Positions 52,456-61,547 of a stretch of DNA of 64,000 nt are shown piece by piece (position 1 is the stretch's first letter; the number at the start of each line of letters is the position of its first letter). The notes beneath the pieces were generated by a model that saw nothing but the letters and a program-made list of their open reading frames with translations, was not told the DNA's origin and searched no databases. The stretch is from positions 4,960,001-5,024,000 of the forward strand of contig NZ_CP029480.1 of NCBI RefSeq assembly GCF_003258705.1. Reading direction: 5' to 3'. A program made the position numbers and the translations under genes. The DNA is from Arcticibacterium luteifluviistationis (GTDB lineage Bacteria > Bacteroidota > Bacteroidia > Cytophagales > Spirosomataceae).

Positions 52456-53760
52456 CTAAATAGGCAAATAAACACTAAACACAGAGCCCTCTCCTATTCT
52501 GCTTTCTGCATTGACCAAGCCTCCGTGCTTTTGAGCAATTTTCTTGACAATCGCCAGTCCTATTCCCGTGCCGCTAAACTCGTTTTTGTTATGTAATCTT
52601 TGGAAAAAATCGAATATTTTGTCTTTATGACTTAGGTCAAAACCTATTCCATTATCGGTTACTTCAATCTTATAAAATGAACCTGCATTGATGTTTTTGG
52701 GAACAAGGTCAGCCTCTTCCAAAACTACTTTTGAAGCCGAAATACTAATAGAAGGGATGCTTTTGCAATATTTTATTGAATTCTGAATAAGGTTAGAAAA
52801 AAGCTGAATCATCTGGTTTTCGTCTACCATGATGGTTGGCAAATCATGTATTGTAAGCTCCGCCGAACTTTCAGAAATAATTTCAATAGAATTCTCTAAT
52901 ACCACCTGCATCATGGCATTAAAGTCTACCTCTTTTTTAACAAGGTCTATAGACTTCACCTTGGCAAAATCAAGAATATCATTCACCAAGTGGTACGCCC
53001 TGTCTGCACTATTGTGGATTTTTGGCAGGAATTTATTGATTATATTTTCTGAAACGCCTTCTTCCCCTAAAATGTCTGCATAAATTTTAAGCTTGCGTAT
53101 TGGTTCTTTGAGGTCATGGCTAGCTATGTAAACCATTTGTTCCATTTCAGCATTTAATTGCTTAAGCTCCAAGTTGGTCCGTTCTAAATTAGACGTTTGG
53201 CGGCTTATTTCTTCCTTGAGTTTTTTCTCATTTTCATCTGCCAAATCTCGAATGCTGATGTTCTTTTTTCTTAGTTCTAACAACTTAATCACTTGGCTAG
53301 AAATACGCCTTAAAGCATCTTCTTGCTCATTAGAAAGTTCATGTGGCTCCGTATCAAGCACGCACACAGTACCTACTGGAAATTGGTCGTTAATTTTTAA
53401 TGGAACCCCTGCGTAAAACTGGATATTGGTTTCGCCAGTGACTAATGGATTATCCTTAAAACGGAAGTCTTGTGTGGCATCATTTACCACCATAAAGTTA
53501 TCTTGCTCCAAAATAGCATGAGAGCAAAAGGCTATATCTCGGGGTGTTTCACTTAAATCAGTACCCACAGCAGCTTTAAACCACTGCCTATCTTCTTCAA
53601 TAAAACTTATAAGTGCTACCGGAGTCTTGCATACGTAAGATGCCAATTTTGCCAAATCAGTAAAGGCTTCTTCCTCTTCGGAATCAATAATCTCTAATTC
53701 TGCTAATGCCTGCAATCTTTCTTTTTCATTTGCTGGCAAGTCGGCTATCTGCATTCTCAA
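52456..53760 (-). CDS. GAF domain sensor histidine kinase
   Basis: 434 aa, soluble. GAF domain (about 25-160; AFTDLAKLASYVCKTPVALISFIEEDRQWFKAAVG, FCSHAILEQDNFMVVNDA), coiled-coil linker, HisKA with His215 in YIASHDLKEPIRKL and HATPase_c (LIQNSIKYCK, VTDNGIGFDL, FSGTGIGLAI). The signal is probably a small ligand or redox state. No cognate regulator is adjacent. Confidence 0.92.
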   Translation of the reverse strand: MRMQIADLPANEKERLQALAELEIIDSEEEEAFTDLAKLASYVCKTPVALISFIEEDRQWFKAAVGTDLSETPRDIAFCSHAILEQDNFMVVNDATQDFRFKDNPLVTGETNIQFYAGVPLKINDQFPVGTVCVLDTEPHELSNEQEDALRRISSQVIKLLELRKKNISIRDLADENEKKLKEEISRQTSNLERTNLELKQLNAEMEQMVYIASHDLKEPIRKLKIYADILGEEGVSENIINKFLPKIHNSADRAYHLVNDILDFAKVKSIDLVKKEVDFNAMMQVVLENSIEIISESSAELTIHDLPTIMVDENQMIQLFSNLIQNSIKYCKSIPSISISASKVVLEEADLVPKNINAGSFYKIEVTDNGIGFDLSHKDKIFDFFQRLHNKNEFSGTGIGLAIVKKIAQKHGGLVNAESRIGEGSVFSVYLPI

Positions 53761-53793
53761 TTAATAGTTTTATAGTCAAAAGTCTATACAAAT

Positions 53794-53820
53794 AAAGGGA
53801 TAAATGTGATTTATCCCTTT
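53794..53820 (-). terminator. Hairpin after the 53846 gene
   Basis: AAAGGGATAAA and TTTATCCCTTT form an 11-bp stem with a 5-nt loop; the T-tract is short, so efficiency is uncertain. Confidence 0.55.
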
Positions 53821-53845
53821 ACTCAAGCTAAAAAGTATGCTGGTC

Positions 53846-54316
53846 TTAAAAAGCAAAACGTGCTGAAAGCCCAAATACTGGAAGTACTAAACCTGTATAG
53901 TTTACAAAATTAAACTCAGGCTTCCAGTCAGCACTAATATTGACAGGTATCTCTGTAAAAGTGTGTTCAATACCCACTATACCATCTGCTCCTATATGGA
54001 AAACCGCGTCGCCATAAATTGGGTCATAATTTTTACGTTTTACTGGAGATGCTCCTGCGTGTCCACCAAAACCATAATACCATCGCCATCTAGAAGAATT
54101 AAACGCTGGCTTATGCATTTCATAAAGGAAAGTTCCTTTAAGACCATTACCAAAACCACCTACTAAAACCTCAAAAGCTGAACTGCCCCAAGCGTTAAAT
54201 TTTGCGGTAACTGCCGGCCCATCTGTAAATCGGATACCCACAGCTCCATTATATTGTGCTTTGGCTGTAACGCTTAGTATTAATAATAAACTGAGTATAG
54301 TAATATGCTTTTTCAT
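53846..54316 (-). CDS. Small outer-membrane-type exported protein
   Basis: 156 aa with a signal peptide (ITILSLLLILSVTAKA). The mature part is Gly/aromatic-rich with strand-like texture (FEVLVGGFGNGLKGTFLYEM, GFGGHAGASP) and ends in an aromatic pair (SARFAF), as in small beta-barrel proteins. No named family. It may share a transcript with the DUF3185-type gene 41 bp upstream. Confidence 0.7.
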   Translation of the reverse strand: MKKHITILSLLLILSVTAKAQYNGAVGIRFTDGPAVTAKFNAWGSSAFEVLVGGFGNGLKGTFLYEMHKPAFNSSRWRWYYGFGGHAGASPVKRKNYDPIYGDAVFHIGADGIVGIEHTFTEIPVNISADWKPEFNFVNYTGLVLPVFGLSARFAF

Positions 54317-54357
54317 AATTTGTTTTTTTCATGCTTCGCATGTTTAAATAGTGTGTT

Positions 54358-54576
54358 TTACTTTTTGCTAGTGGTATACAATCCACCTACAAAAACGACT
54401 AAACCAAGACCTAACAACATGTAGCCTTGTTCTTTCCCAGATTTATTAGAGGCATCTATTTCGAGCCCTAATACCTCTACCGATACGTCATTGTTACTTA
54501 CTTTGTTAAATCCAAAGTACCCTAAAACCAAGCTCCCGACAATCAAGAGTATCCCTATTATTTTATTCGATTTCAT
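54358..54576 (-). CDS. DUF3185-like small membrane protein
   Basis: 72 aa: two TM segments (about 5-22 and 50-68) joined by an extracytoplasmic loop (NNDVSVEVLGLEIDASNKSG). IIGILLIVGSLVLGYFGF, then GYMLLGLGLVVFVGGLY, fits DUF3185, a small protein of unknown role. It lies downstream of the 22-aa ORF and the tandem stress motif at 54750-54765. Confidence 0.75.
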   Translation of the reverse strand: MKSNKIIGILLIVGSLVLGYFGFNKVSNNDVSVEVLGLEIDASNKSGKEQGYMLLGLGLVVFVGGLYTTSKK

Positions 54577-54629
54577 AATTTGTAAGTTTTAAATGAATGC
54601 AGTCCTCTTCCCTCCTAGTTAAGATACTT

Positions 54630-54698
54630 CTAGGATGCCTTTTTGTTCTTTAAATAAAGAATTAATGATGTTAAAAGGAGAATAAGCATGTTTTTCAT
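54630..54698 (-). CDS. Tiny membrane peptide, 22 aa
   Basis: ATG at 54698, TAG at 54630-54632. It reads MKNMLILLLTSLILYLK and ends in Asn, Lys, Lys and two small residues: one hydrophobic helix with a basic C-terminus. The leader AACACTAATT before the ATG is the same as before the DUF547 lipoprotein gene, and a tandem TGTRGAA site lies 52 bp upstream. Too short for statistics; plausible, not certain. Confidence 0.45.
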   Translation of the reverse strand: MKNMLILLLTSLILYLKNKKAS

Positions 54699-54749
54699 AA
54701 TTAGTGTTGTACTCACTAATCTTAAAACTTCATTCCCTACTGGTACAAG

Positions 54750-54765
54750 TGTAGAATGTGTGGAA
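54750..54765 (+). promoter_or_regulatory. Tandem TGTAGAA/TGTGGAA site
   Basis: TGTAGAA (54750-54756) and TGTGGAA (54759-54765), 9-bp period, 52 bp upstream of the 22-aa ORF and 174 bp upstream of the DUF3185-type gene, in opposite reading direction. Confidence 0.5.
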
Positions 54766-54823
54766 TTACCTTCCGTTATGGTAACTAACAACCGTTTTAG
54801 TGTATATCAATGCACCAAAAAAG

Positions 54824-55594
54824 CTATGATAGACTTGGCTTCGCTGTAAAGAATTTAATTAAAACATCAGCAAACTCTTTAGGAAGCTCACTGGCAGATA
54901 AATGCCTAGCAGGCAATAAAACCAAACTGGCATCTGGAATATTTTCTACCAAAAACGTTGCATGTTTCGCGGTAGTTACTGGATCTTGTTCGCCAGTTAT
55001 AACAAGTGTGGGTACCTTAAGCACATCTAAGTTTTCTCTAAAATCCACATCCCTTATTGCCACCGAACAGCTGCAGTAACCACCCACGTTGGCACGTAAA
55101 AGCATTTCTTTATACGCCGCAGTTTGCTTAGGTTGTTTTTTGACAAAATCATCAGTAAACCAAACAGAACTTGAGCCATCTGCTATGGCTTGCATCCCTT
55201 TATTTTGTATACTACTAATTCGCTCATTCCAGCCTTTATCATCTCCTACCTTAGCTCCGGTATTGCTCAGGGCTAGTTTATAAAATCGTTCTGGATTATT
55301 TATTCCTAGCCATTGCCCTATCAAACCTCCCATGGATAGCCCGCAGAAATAAGCCTTGTCAATATTCAGTTTATCCATCACAGCAATTACATCACCAGCT
55401 AAAAGCTCAATACTATAGTTTCCTTCTGGTTTGTCAGAACCTCCATGCCCCCGAGTGTCGTATTGCAGAACTCTGAAATATGGCAATAAATAGGGCACTA
55501 AAGCATCCCACATCATCATTTCCGTTCCCAAGGAATTTGAGAATATAAGAACAGGATTATGTTCAGCACCTTGAATTTTATAACTCGTTTTCAT
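54824..55594 (-). CDS. Alpha/beta hydrolase, 3-oxoadipate enol-lactonase-like
   Basis: I choose Met9 (55594) as start; the frame extends upstream to 55618. 256 aa: oxyanion region LIFSNSLGTEMMMWD, nucleophile GLSMGGLIGQWLG, acid GEQDPVTTAKH and the catalytic His in LLPARHLSASE, as in PcaD-type enol-lactonases. No beta-ketoadipate genes surround it, so a general hydrolase role is as likely. Confidence 0.8.
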   Translation of the reverse strand: MKTSYKIQGAEHNPVLIFSNSLGTEMMMWDALVPYLLPYFRVLQYDTRGHGGSDKPEGNYSIELLAGDVIAVMDKLNIDKAYFCGLSMGGLIGQWLGINNPERFYKLALSNTGAKVGDDKGWNERISSIQNKGMQAIADGSSSVWFTDDFVKKQPKQTAAYKEMLLRANVGGYCSCSVAIRDVDFRENLDVLKVPTLVITGEQDPVTTAKHATFLVENIPDASLVLLPARHLSASELPKEFADVLIKFFTAKPSLS

Positions 55595-55795
55595 CTGTAA
55601 TATTGATTTTATAGCCACACATACTCAGCCCAGACGTAAATATACTTGATCACAATTTATAGAACTCCTAGCCAAACCGAATGACATATTACTCAAATGG
55701 ATTCTTCAAAAGAGAAAGAAAACGATTAATTATTACTTATTCTAGACTCCATTTTTCATATTTGCCATTCAGAATCACCGGTTATTGTGTTTTTC

Positions 55796-55803
55796 TAAAT
55801 TTG
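55796..55803 (+). promoter_or_regulatory. Possible -7 element of the ABM-SDR operon
   Basis: TAAATTTG (TAnnTTTG) lies 38 bp before the start of the monooxygenase gene. No good -33 TTG at the usual distance was found. Confidence 0.35.
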
Positions 55804-55841
55804 CAAACACTTCGGTTTAACCAAACTCACTAATAAGAAAA

Positions 55842-56138
55842 ATGATACTTGAAATCGCTACTTTAGACATCAAAAATGAAGAACTAAAAGCTTTTGAAGC
55901 TATTTTACCTAAGGCTAAAGCTGTCATATCTCAGTCAAAAGGTTTTGTTTCTATTGAATTCCAAAACTGTATTGAAACATCAACCAAATACCTAGCTTTA
56001 ATCAAATGGGAAACTTTAGAAGACCACACCATAGGTTTCCGTGAGTCTCCTTTATTTCAAGAATGGCGTGCAGTTTTATCTCCGTTTTTTAACAGTGCTC
56101 CTAATGCAGAACATTTTAAGGTAACTGAAGTAAAATGA
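55842..56138 (+). CDS. Antibiotic biosynthesis monooxygenase (ABM) family protein
   Basis: 98 aa, ferredoxin-like fold: AKAVISQSKGFVSIEFQNCIETSTKYLALIKWETLEDHTIGFRESPLFQEW is the family core with the Lys-Trp motif. Members are cofactor-free oxygenases or haem-degrading/quinol-type enzymes. The stop overlaps the SDR start by 4 bp (ATGA type), so the two proteins are made together. Confidence 0.85.
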   Translation: MILEIATLDIKNEELKAFEAILPKAKAVISQSKGFVSIEFQNCIETSTKYLALIKWETLEDHTIGFRESPLFQEWRAVLSPFFNSAPNAEHFKVTEVK

Positions 56139-56872
56139 AAACAGTATTAGTCACAGGCGGTGCAGGAGAAATTGGCTCAGCCATTAGCAAAAAGTTTGCG
56201 GAGAATGGTTACGCCGTTATCATCACCTATAACAGTAATGCCGCTAAAGCAGAAACTGTAAAAGCAGCCCTGCCTGGTGAAAATCATAGTATTTTCCATG
56301 CACCTAATATTAATCCAGAAAAGATAAGTGCCCTAAAGCATTTTGTGGTAGAAAAATACGGCAGGCTGGACGTCTTGGTTAATAATGCCGGCATAACCAC
56401 GCCTGTGCCGCATGATGATTTAGACGCTCTAAGTGACGAGTGGATTGACAAAATTATGCAAACCAACTTTAGAGGAAGTTTCGCCATGGTGCGTGCTATG
56501 AAAGACTTACTGGTACAGTCGGCAGGTACTGAAACATCATTAATTGTCAATATTTCTTCTATTGCAGGTATATATGGAATAGGCAGCAATGTAGCTTACT
56601 GTGCTTCCAAAGCCGCTGTGGATTCCATGACACGTTCTTTAGCTAGAGCATTGGCTCCAAAAGTGCGAGTTGTTTCTGTATCGCCGGGTTTTGTAGAAGG
56701 AGAATACACTAAAAGCTTTGACCCAAAATTTCTTCAAAACCAAATGGAGAATACACCATTAGAGCGATTTGCTCAAGGAGAAGATGTGGCTAATGCCGTT
56801 TTTTCGGTAGCATCCCATTTAACTTTCTCTACTGGAAATATAATTACCGTAGATGGTGGAAGGCTTTTGTAG
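56135..56872 (+). CDS. Short-chain dehydrogenase/reductase
   Basis: 245 aa SDR with TGGAGEIGSAI, NNAG (VLVNNAGITT), Ser in NISSIAG and YCASK, and C-terminal STGNIITVDGGRLL. Translationally coupled to the ABM gene, so it probably acts on the same compound. Substrate unknown. Confidence 0.88.
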   Translation: MKTVLVTGGAGEIGSAISKKFAENGYAVIITYNSNAAKAETVKAALPGENHSIFHAPNINPEKISALKHFVVEKYGRLDVLVNNAGITTPVPHDDLDALSDEWIDKIMQTNFRGSFAMVRAMKDLLVQSAGTETSLIVNISSIAGIYGIGSNVAYCASKAAVDSMTRSLARALAPKVRVVSVSPGFVEGEYTKSFDPKFLQNQMENTPLERFAQGEDVANAVFSVASHLTFSTGNIITVDGGRLL

Positions 56873-56890
56873 GCTTTGATTTCATAATTG

Positions 56891-57131
56891 ATGTCTAAAA
56901 TGAGCAACTCTAAAACGCTTGAACCAGAAAATGCCCCATATCTAAAAATGGCTACGTAAAGACGAAATAAAAGCCCTAGCTAAAACCAGAGGTCTTAACT
57001 ATGTAGACTATCATACACCACTCAAAAATACTGGCAACGGCATGGACCCAGACTTAGCAAAGGACGGTGTTCACCCAACTATGAAAGCCTACTCCATCAT
57101 GGGGAAACTACTTTTAGATGCCTTGAAATGA
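56891..57131 (+). pseudogene. Decayed SGNH/GDSL hydrolase, C-terminal remnant
   Basis: From 56961 the frame reads DEIKALAKTRGLNYVDYHTP, then KNTGNGMDPDLAKDGVHPTM and KAYSIMGKLLLDALK, ending at 57131. DGVHPT is the SGNH block V with the catalytic Asp and His. The upstream part (56891-56960) reads TLEPENAPYLK in another frame and joins it only by loss of one base in the AAAAA run near 56945. No N-terminal GDS block remains. Confidence 0.75.
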
Positions 57132-57169
57132 GAATAAACCTAGATTCTTCTCGCCAAAAACAGATTATT

Positions 57170-57182
57170 TGTCAATTTGACA
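57170..57182. promoter_or_regulatory. Palindrome upstream of the PVC-type gene
   Basis: TGTCAA-T-TTGACA, perfect 6-bp arms, 95 bp before the start at 57277. Possible operator; no regulator assigned. Confidence 0.35.
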
Positions 57183-57276
57183 GATAATAGTGAAGTATTG
57201 ACACCAAAAAATGAAATAAGAGTCAGAAATGGCGTTTATATTTGTGTCATTCAATTATAAAATATTCCTAGACCCT

Positions 57277-59526
57277 ATGAAATTTCTTAAAGCAAGTAAG
57301 TATATCTTACTTCCTATATTCGCTCTTGTTATCTTTTCCTTTACTGCTAACCTCTTTTTAAACGAACCCGAAATCTCTTTAGATTCCTATAAAGTAGAAG
57401 AAGGTTTTGAATTAAGCCTTGTGGCGGCAGAACCACATTTTTCGGCTCCCGTTACCATGGATTTTGATAATCAAGGAAGAATCTGGGTGGTAGAAATGGT
57501 AGGTTATATGCCAAACATAGAAGGTACAGGAGAAGAAGAGCCAAACGGACGAATCACAATTTTAGAAGACTTAGACAAAGATGGCCGTGTAGACCACTCC
57601 AAGGTATTTTTAGATGGTTTAGTGCTTCCCCGAGCCATTGCCCATGCTTATGGCGGGCTTTTATATACGGATGGTCCTGCTCTTTATTTTGTCAAAATAA
57701 AGAATGACAAGCCTGGAAAAAGGACTTTGGTAGACCCGATTTATGCCGATGGTGGTAATGTAGAACATCAGCCAAATGGTTTGATGCTGAACATTGACAA
57801 CTGGATTTATAATTCTAAATCAAATTTTAGATACCGTTTACTAAACGGGAAGTGGCTAAAAGAACCTACTTCATACAGAGGGCAGTGGGGAATCACGAAA
57901 GATAATTTTGGTCGCTTATATTTCAATAATAACTCTAACCAGTTACAAGGAGATTATGTATTGCCTAACACGCTAATTAGAAATCAATTTTATAAACCGT
58001 CAAATTCTATCAACAAGGGTTTAACTAGAAACCAAAGAGTATATCCTTTACATGCTACTTCTGTAAACCGCGGGTATCAAGAAGGCGTTTTAGATGAAAA
58101 TGGCATGCTGGTAAATGTTACTGCTTCATGTGGCCCATTGGTTTATAGAGGAAATATTTTCCCTGAAAACTACAATCTAAATGCATTTGTATGTGTACCT
58201 GAGGCAAACCTGATTAAAAGAAACATCCTAAACTTTAACGAAACCGAAACGACTGCAGAACAAGCTTGGGATAATAAAGAATTCATAGCCTCAACGGACG
58301 AAGGTTTTAGACCAGTTAATCTTTTTACTGGCCCTGAAGGTGCTATGTATATTGTAGATATGCACCGTGGTATTATTCAGCACAAAGCTTTTATATCTCA
58401 ATACTTGACAGAATTATTAATAGGCAAGAAACTAGATACGTTGCAAAATGCGGGTAGAATCTTAAAGGTGACACATAAAGATAGCAAGCCAAATGCAATT
58501 ACTAATCTAGATAAATTCTCGACAAAAGAATTAGTGCCTTTACTTAGCAGTTCAAATGGTTGGACAAGAGACCGTGCTCAGCAAATGCTAATTACAAGCA
58601 AGAAAAAATCTGTTAAAAAAGCTCTGATGAGCCTTGCTAAAGTTGATAATGAGTTTGGCTCAGCCGTTCATGCTCTTTATACTTTAGAAGGGTTGAATTT
58701 ACTCTCATTTGATTTTTTAGAAGAACTTTTAAAAGAGACTAAGAATCCTAAAACCGTAGCTCACATTCTATTACTTATGGAGCCATTTGCATCTCAAAGT
58801 AATATTGAAAGAATGTCAGCAATCAGTGCGAATGTATTGGCTAAGGCCGACCCAATCACTGATTTATATTTAAGTATATCCTTAAACCCTTGGTTAAAAA
58901 TTGCTCCGGCCACTTTTCAACCTACATTGGCTACTATAGCCGATAAATACTCTTTTAACGAGATATTCCAAGAGGCCGTTATAAGTAGTTTAGAAGGACA
59001 AGAAGAGCTATTTCTTAAAGAAAATGCGGCAAATAAGTTTTTAACAAAAAACCTAGGTGAAACTCTTGAAAACCGAGTAAATAATAAACCAAATTCTATT
59101 TTTGTAATAGAGTCTAGAAAAGACGATAGCCGTACCAACGGACTGAAACTTTACAGAACTATTTGTGGTGCATGCCACGGTTCAGATGGTTCTGGAATTG
59201 AAGGTATGGCTCCGCCATTAAAAGACTCTGAATATATTGATGGTCCTGTTCACCGCTTATCATCTATCATTTTACATGGAATTAGTGGACCAATACATGT
59301 AAACGGAAAACTCTATGAGCTTAACAATGAAATGCCTGCTATTTCAAGTAACAGTGACATTACGGACCAAGATATTGTAGATATTACTCATTTTTTACAA
59401 AATGCTTTCGCAAAAAAACAGAAACGTATTTCAGCAGCCGAAGTCAAAATACTAAGAGAAGATAAACCAAAAAATGGCGGCTTTTATACCGAAAAAGAAT
59501 TGCTGGAAAAAGAGTTCGAAAGGTAG
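57277..59526 (+). CDS. PVC-type membrane-bound dehydrogenase with c-type cytochrome domain
   Basis: The ATG at 57277 precedes a signal/anchor segment (YILLPIFALVIFSFTANLF); an upstream ATG at 57229 is less apt. 749 aa. A beta-propeller-like domain (VAAEPHFSAPVTMDFDNQGRIWVVEM, GPEGAMYIVDMHRGIIQHK) is followed by HEAT-type helices and a single haem c domain with CGACH near residue 630. PVC-type proteins oxidise sugars or other substrates in the periplasm. A strong hairpin follows. Confidence 0.88.
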   Translation: MKFLKASKYILLPIFALVIFSFTANLFLNEPEISLDSYKVEEGFELSLVAAEPHFSAPVTMDFDNQGRIWVVEMVGYMPNIEGTGEEEPNGRITILEDLDKDGRVDHSKVFLDGLVLPRAIAHAYGGLLYTDGPALYFVKIKNDKPGKRTLVDPIYADGGNVEHQPNGLMLNIDNWIYNSKSNFRYRLLNGKWLKEPTSYRGQWGITKDNFGRLYFNNNSNQLQGDYVLPNTLIRNQFYKPSNSINKGLTRNQRVYPLHATSVNRGYQEGVLDENGMLVNVTASCGPLVYRGNIFPENYNLNAFVCVPEANLIKRNILNFNETETTAEQAWDNKEFIASTDEGFRPVNLFTGPEGAMYIVDMHRGIIQHKAFISQYLTELLIGKKLDTLQNAGRILKVTHKDSKPNAITNLDKFSTKELVPLLSSSNGWTRDRAQQMLITSKKKSVKKALMSLAKVDNEFGSAVHALYTLEGLNLLSFDFLEELLKETKNPKTVAHILLLMEPFASQSNIERMSAISANVLAKADPITDLYLSISLNPWLKIAPATFQPTLATIADKYSFNEIFQEAVISSLEGQEELFLKENAANKFLTKNLGETLENRVNNKPNSIFVIESRKDDSRTNGLKLYRTICGACHGSDGSGIEGMAPPLKDSEYIDGPVHRLSSIILHGISGPIHVNGKLYELNNEMPAISSNSDITDQDIVDITHFLQNAFAKKQKRISAAEVKILREDKPKNGGFYTEKELLEKEFER

Positions 59527-59566
59527 AATTCTCAAATCCTAAAATCTATTTCATCTTAATAGAACA

Positions 59567-59596
59567 AATGCCCCCAAACTAAACTTTGGGGGCATT
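59567..59596 (+). terminator. Hairpin after the PVC-type gene
   Basis: AATGCCCCCAAA (59567-59578) and TTTGGGGGCATT (59585-59596), a perfect 12-bp stem with a 6-nt loop; the T-tract is weak. Confidence 0.8.
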
Positions 59597-59646
59597 CTAC
59601 TTATATTGCTAATAAATACCGTAATTCAGCTCATTAGAATATTTAT

Positions 59647-60741
59647 ATGGCTTTAGTAACATCAGTATTTCAGGAAAGGCGTAGTACACGGTCTATTATT
59701 ACGAACAGTATCGTTTGGGCTGTTTTATTCCTTTTACCTTATATAAACTTTCTTTACGAACCTGAAAAATGGGCTGACGCCAATAAAGGTTATTTGGTAA
59801 TGCAGGGTTTATCTACCCTGTTTTTGATGGTTTTCTTTTACCTCAACCTTCATGTTTTAGGGCCCAGATATCTTTCAAAGAATCGAAATTGGCTTTTTGT
59901 ATCCGTCATTTTTTTGGGTTTGCTGATGTACATTGCCCTTAACTATTACTCCTTTTTGCATTTTATAGCTAGTAGTGCAGACTTTATTGAAAATCAAAGT
60001 AAAAGAGCCCCTGAAGATAGAAGTGAAAATTGGATTTGGATTCCAACAATATTGGGACCCACTTTACTCTATTCTATCAATATTTTGACCAGTACCATGC
60101 TCTATTTGTTTAATGAACGAAGCAGACAAAAAGAGCTAAATCAACTGGTAGAGTTAGAAAAAACTGCGGCAGAACTGAGCATGTTAAAACTGCAAATTAG
60201 CCCTCATTTTTTGTTCAACACCTTGAATAATATTCGTTGGCTGGTACGTAAAAAGTCTGATTTATCTGAAGAGGCTATTCTTAAACTATCAGAAATACTA
60301 CGTTACATTATTTATGAAGTAGGAGACAAAAAAGTAGACATTTCTCGTGAAATAGAGCACCTCAAAAACTACATTGAACTTCAAAAACTTCGTTTACCAA
60401 AGAAAGGAAACGTCGCCTTTACAGTGCAAGACAACCTCGGTTCGGTATCTATACAGCCTTTACTTTTTATACATTTTGTGGAAAATGCCTTTAAATATGG
60501 AGTAGATAGTAAAAGCGACCCTGATATTCAATTTGAAATATCGACAGCTGATAATACTTTGACATTTTCTTCTAGAAACAAAATATTGGTTACATCCAGT
60601 AATTTGTCAAACGAGGGCATTGGCCTTGTCAATATCAAAAGGCGTTTGGAGCTTTTATACCCAAATAGGTATGAATTGGCTATAAATAATGACTCGGAGT
60701 ATTTTGAAGTCATCATGAAACTTCAGCTCCATGAAGATTAA
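59647..60741 (+). CDS. LytS/YehU-type sensor histidine kinase
   Basis: 364 aa. About four TM segments (22-40, 52-72, 82-104 and 130-152), a coiled-coil linker and the HisKA_7TM-free His_kinase domain with His187 in LQISPHFLFNTLNNIRWLV, then HATPase_c (FVENAFKYGV). LytS-type kinases pair with LytTR regulators, and the regulator gene overlaps it by 11 bp. The ligand is unknown. Confidence 0.93.
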   Translation: MALVTSVFQERRSTRSIITNSIVWAVLFLLPYINFLYEPEKWADANKGYLVMQGLSTLFLMVFFYLNLHVLGPRYLSKNRNWLFVSVIFLGLLMYIALNYYSFLHFIASSADFIENQSKRAPEDRSENWIWIPTILGPTLLYSINILTSTMLYLFNERSRQKELNQLVELEKTAAELSMLKLQISPHFLFNTLNNIRWLVRKKSDLSEEAILKLSEILRYIIYEVGDKKVDISREIEHLKNYIELQKLRLPKKGNVAFTVQDNLGSVSIQPLLFIHFVENAFKYGVDSKSDPDIQFEISTADNTLTFSSRNKILVTSSNLSNEGIGLVNIKRRLELLYPNRYELAINNDSEYFEVIMKLQLHED

Positions 60742-61435
60742 ATGTATCCTTATTGACGACGAGCCTTTTGCTCTAGACATTCTGGAAGACGACCTTCTTG
60801 ACTTTGATAACATAGAGGTTTGTGAGAAATTCTCAAGCCCAGTGGGCGTGGCAGATTATCTTAAAAATGAAAAAGTAGAATTGATTTTCTCAGACATTCA
60901 GATGCCTGAAATGCTCGGCACTAATTTCATAAGAGATTTAGAGAATCCACCATTAGTCATTTTCACCACAGCTTATCATCAATACGCAGTAGAAGGTTTT
61001 GAGCTAAACGCCGTGGATTACCTACTCAAACCTATAAGAAAAGAACGGCTCGGTGCGGCTATTGAAAAAGTAGTTAATCTCATAAAGCTCAAAACAGCGG
61101 AGCCAGCTCCTGAAGAAGAAAACCACATCGTGGTTACTTCTGAATACAAAAAGGTCAAGCTTCTTTTCAATGAAATCATCTACATTGAAGGCTTAAAAGA
61201 CTATGTCAAAATATACTTGGAAAGTAGGGTCTATCCCCTACTCACCAGAAGCAATTTAAAAGGCATGGAGAAAAAACTACCAGACAGTAAATTCGTCAGA
61301 ATTCATAATTCTTTCATTGTCAATTCCTCAAAAATCACGGGAGTCAACTTATCAAAACTGACTTTAGGAGCTGTGGAAATTCCTGTAGGGAAGAAGTATA
61401 TTGATAGTCCCCAAACTCGTAGTTTATTTAGCTGA
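60731..61435 (+). CDS. LytTR family response regulator
   Basis: 234 aa. Receiver (Asp55 in LIFSDIQMPEMLG, Lys at about 102) and LytTR DNA-binding domain from about residue 130 (EYKKVKLLFNEIIYIEGLKDYVKIYLE, then FVRIHNSFIVN). LytTR proteins bind pairs of 9-bp direct repeats about 21 bp apart. A repeat of that geometry lies before the TonB-dependent receptor at 63101. Confidence 0.94.
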   Translation: MKIKCILIDDEPFALDILEDDLLDFDNIEVCEKFSSPVGVADYLKNEKVELIFSDIQMPEMLGTNFIRDLENPPLVIFTTAYHQYAVEGFELNAVDYLLKPIRKERLGAAIEKVVNLIKLKTAEPAPEEENHIVVTSEYKKVKLLFNEIIYIEGLKDYVKIYLESRVYPLLTRSNLKGMEKKLPDSKFVRIHNSFIVNSSKITGVNLSKLTLGAVEIPVGKKYIDSPQTRSLFS

Positions 61436-61547
61436 ACTCCACTTCAGGCCAAATATCAATTGTTTACAATTTGACAAACACAGTTTTAATCCATAAATTG
61501 GTTAAACAGACCTTGCCGTACAAGAAAGTTAAATCTCCATTCGCACC

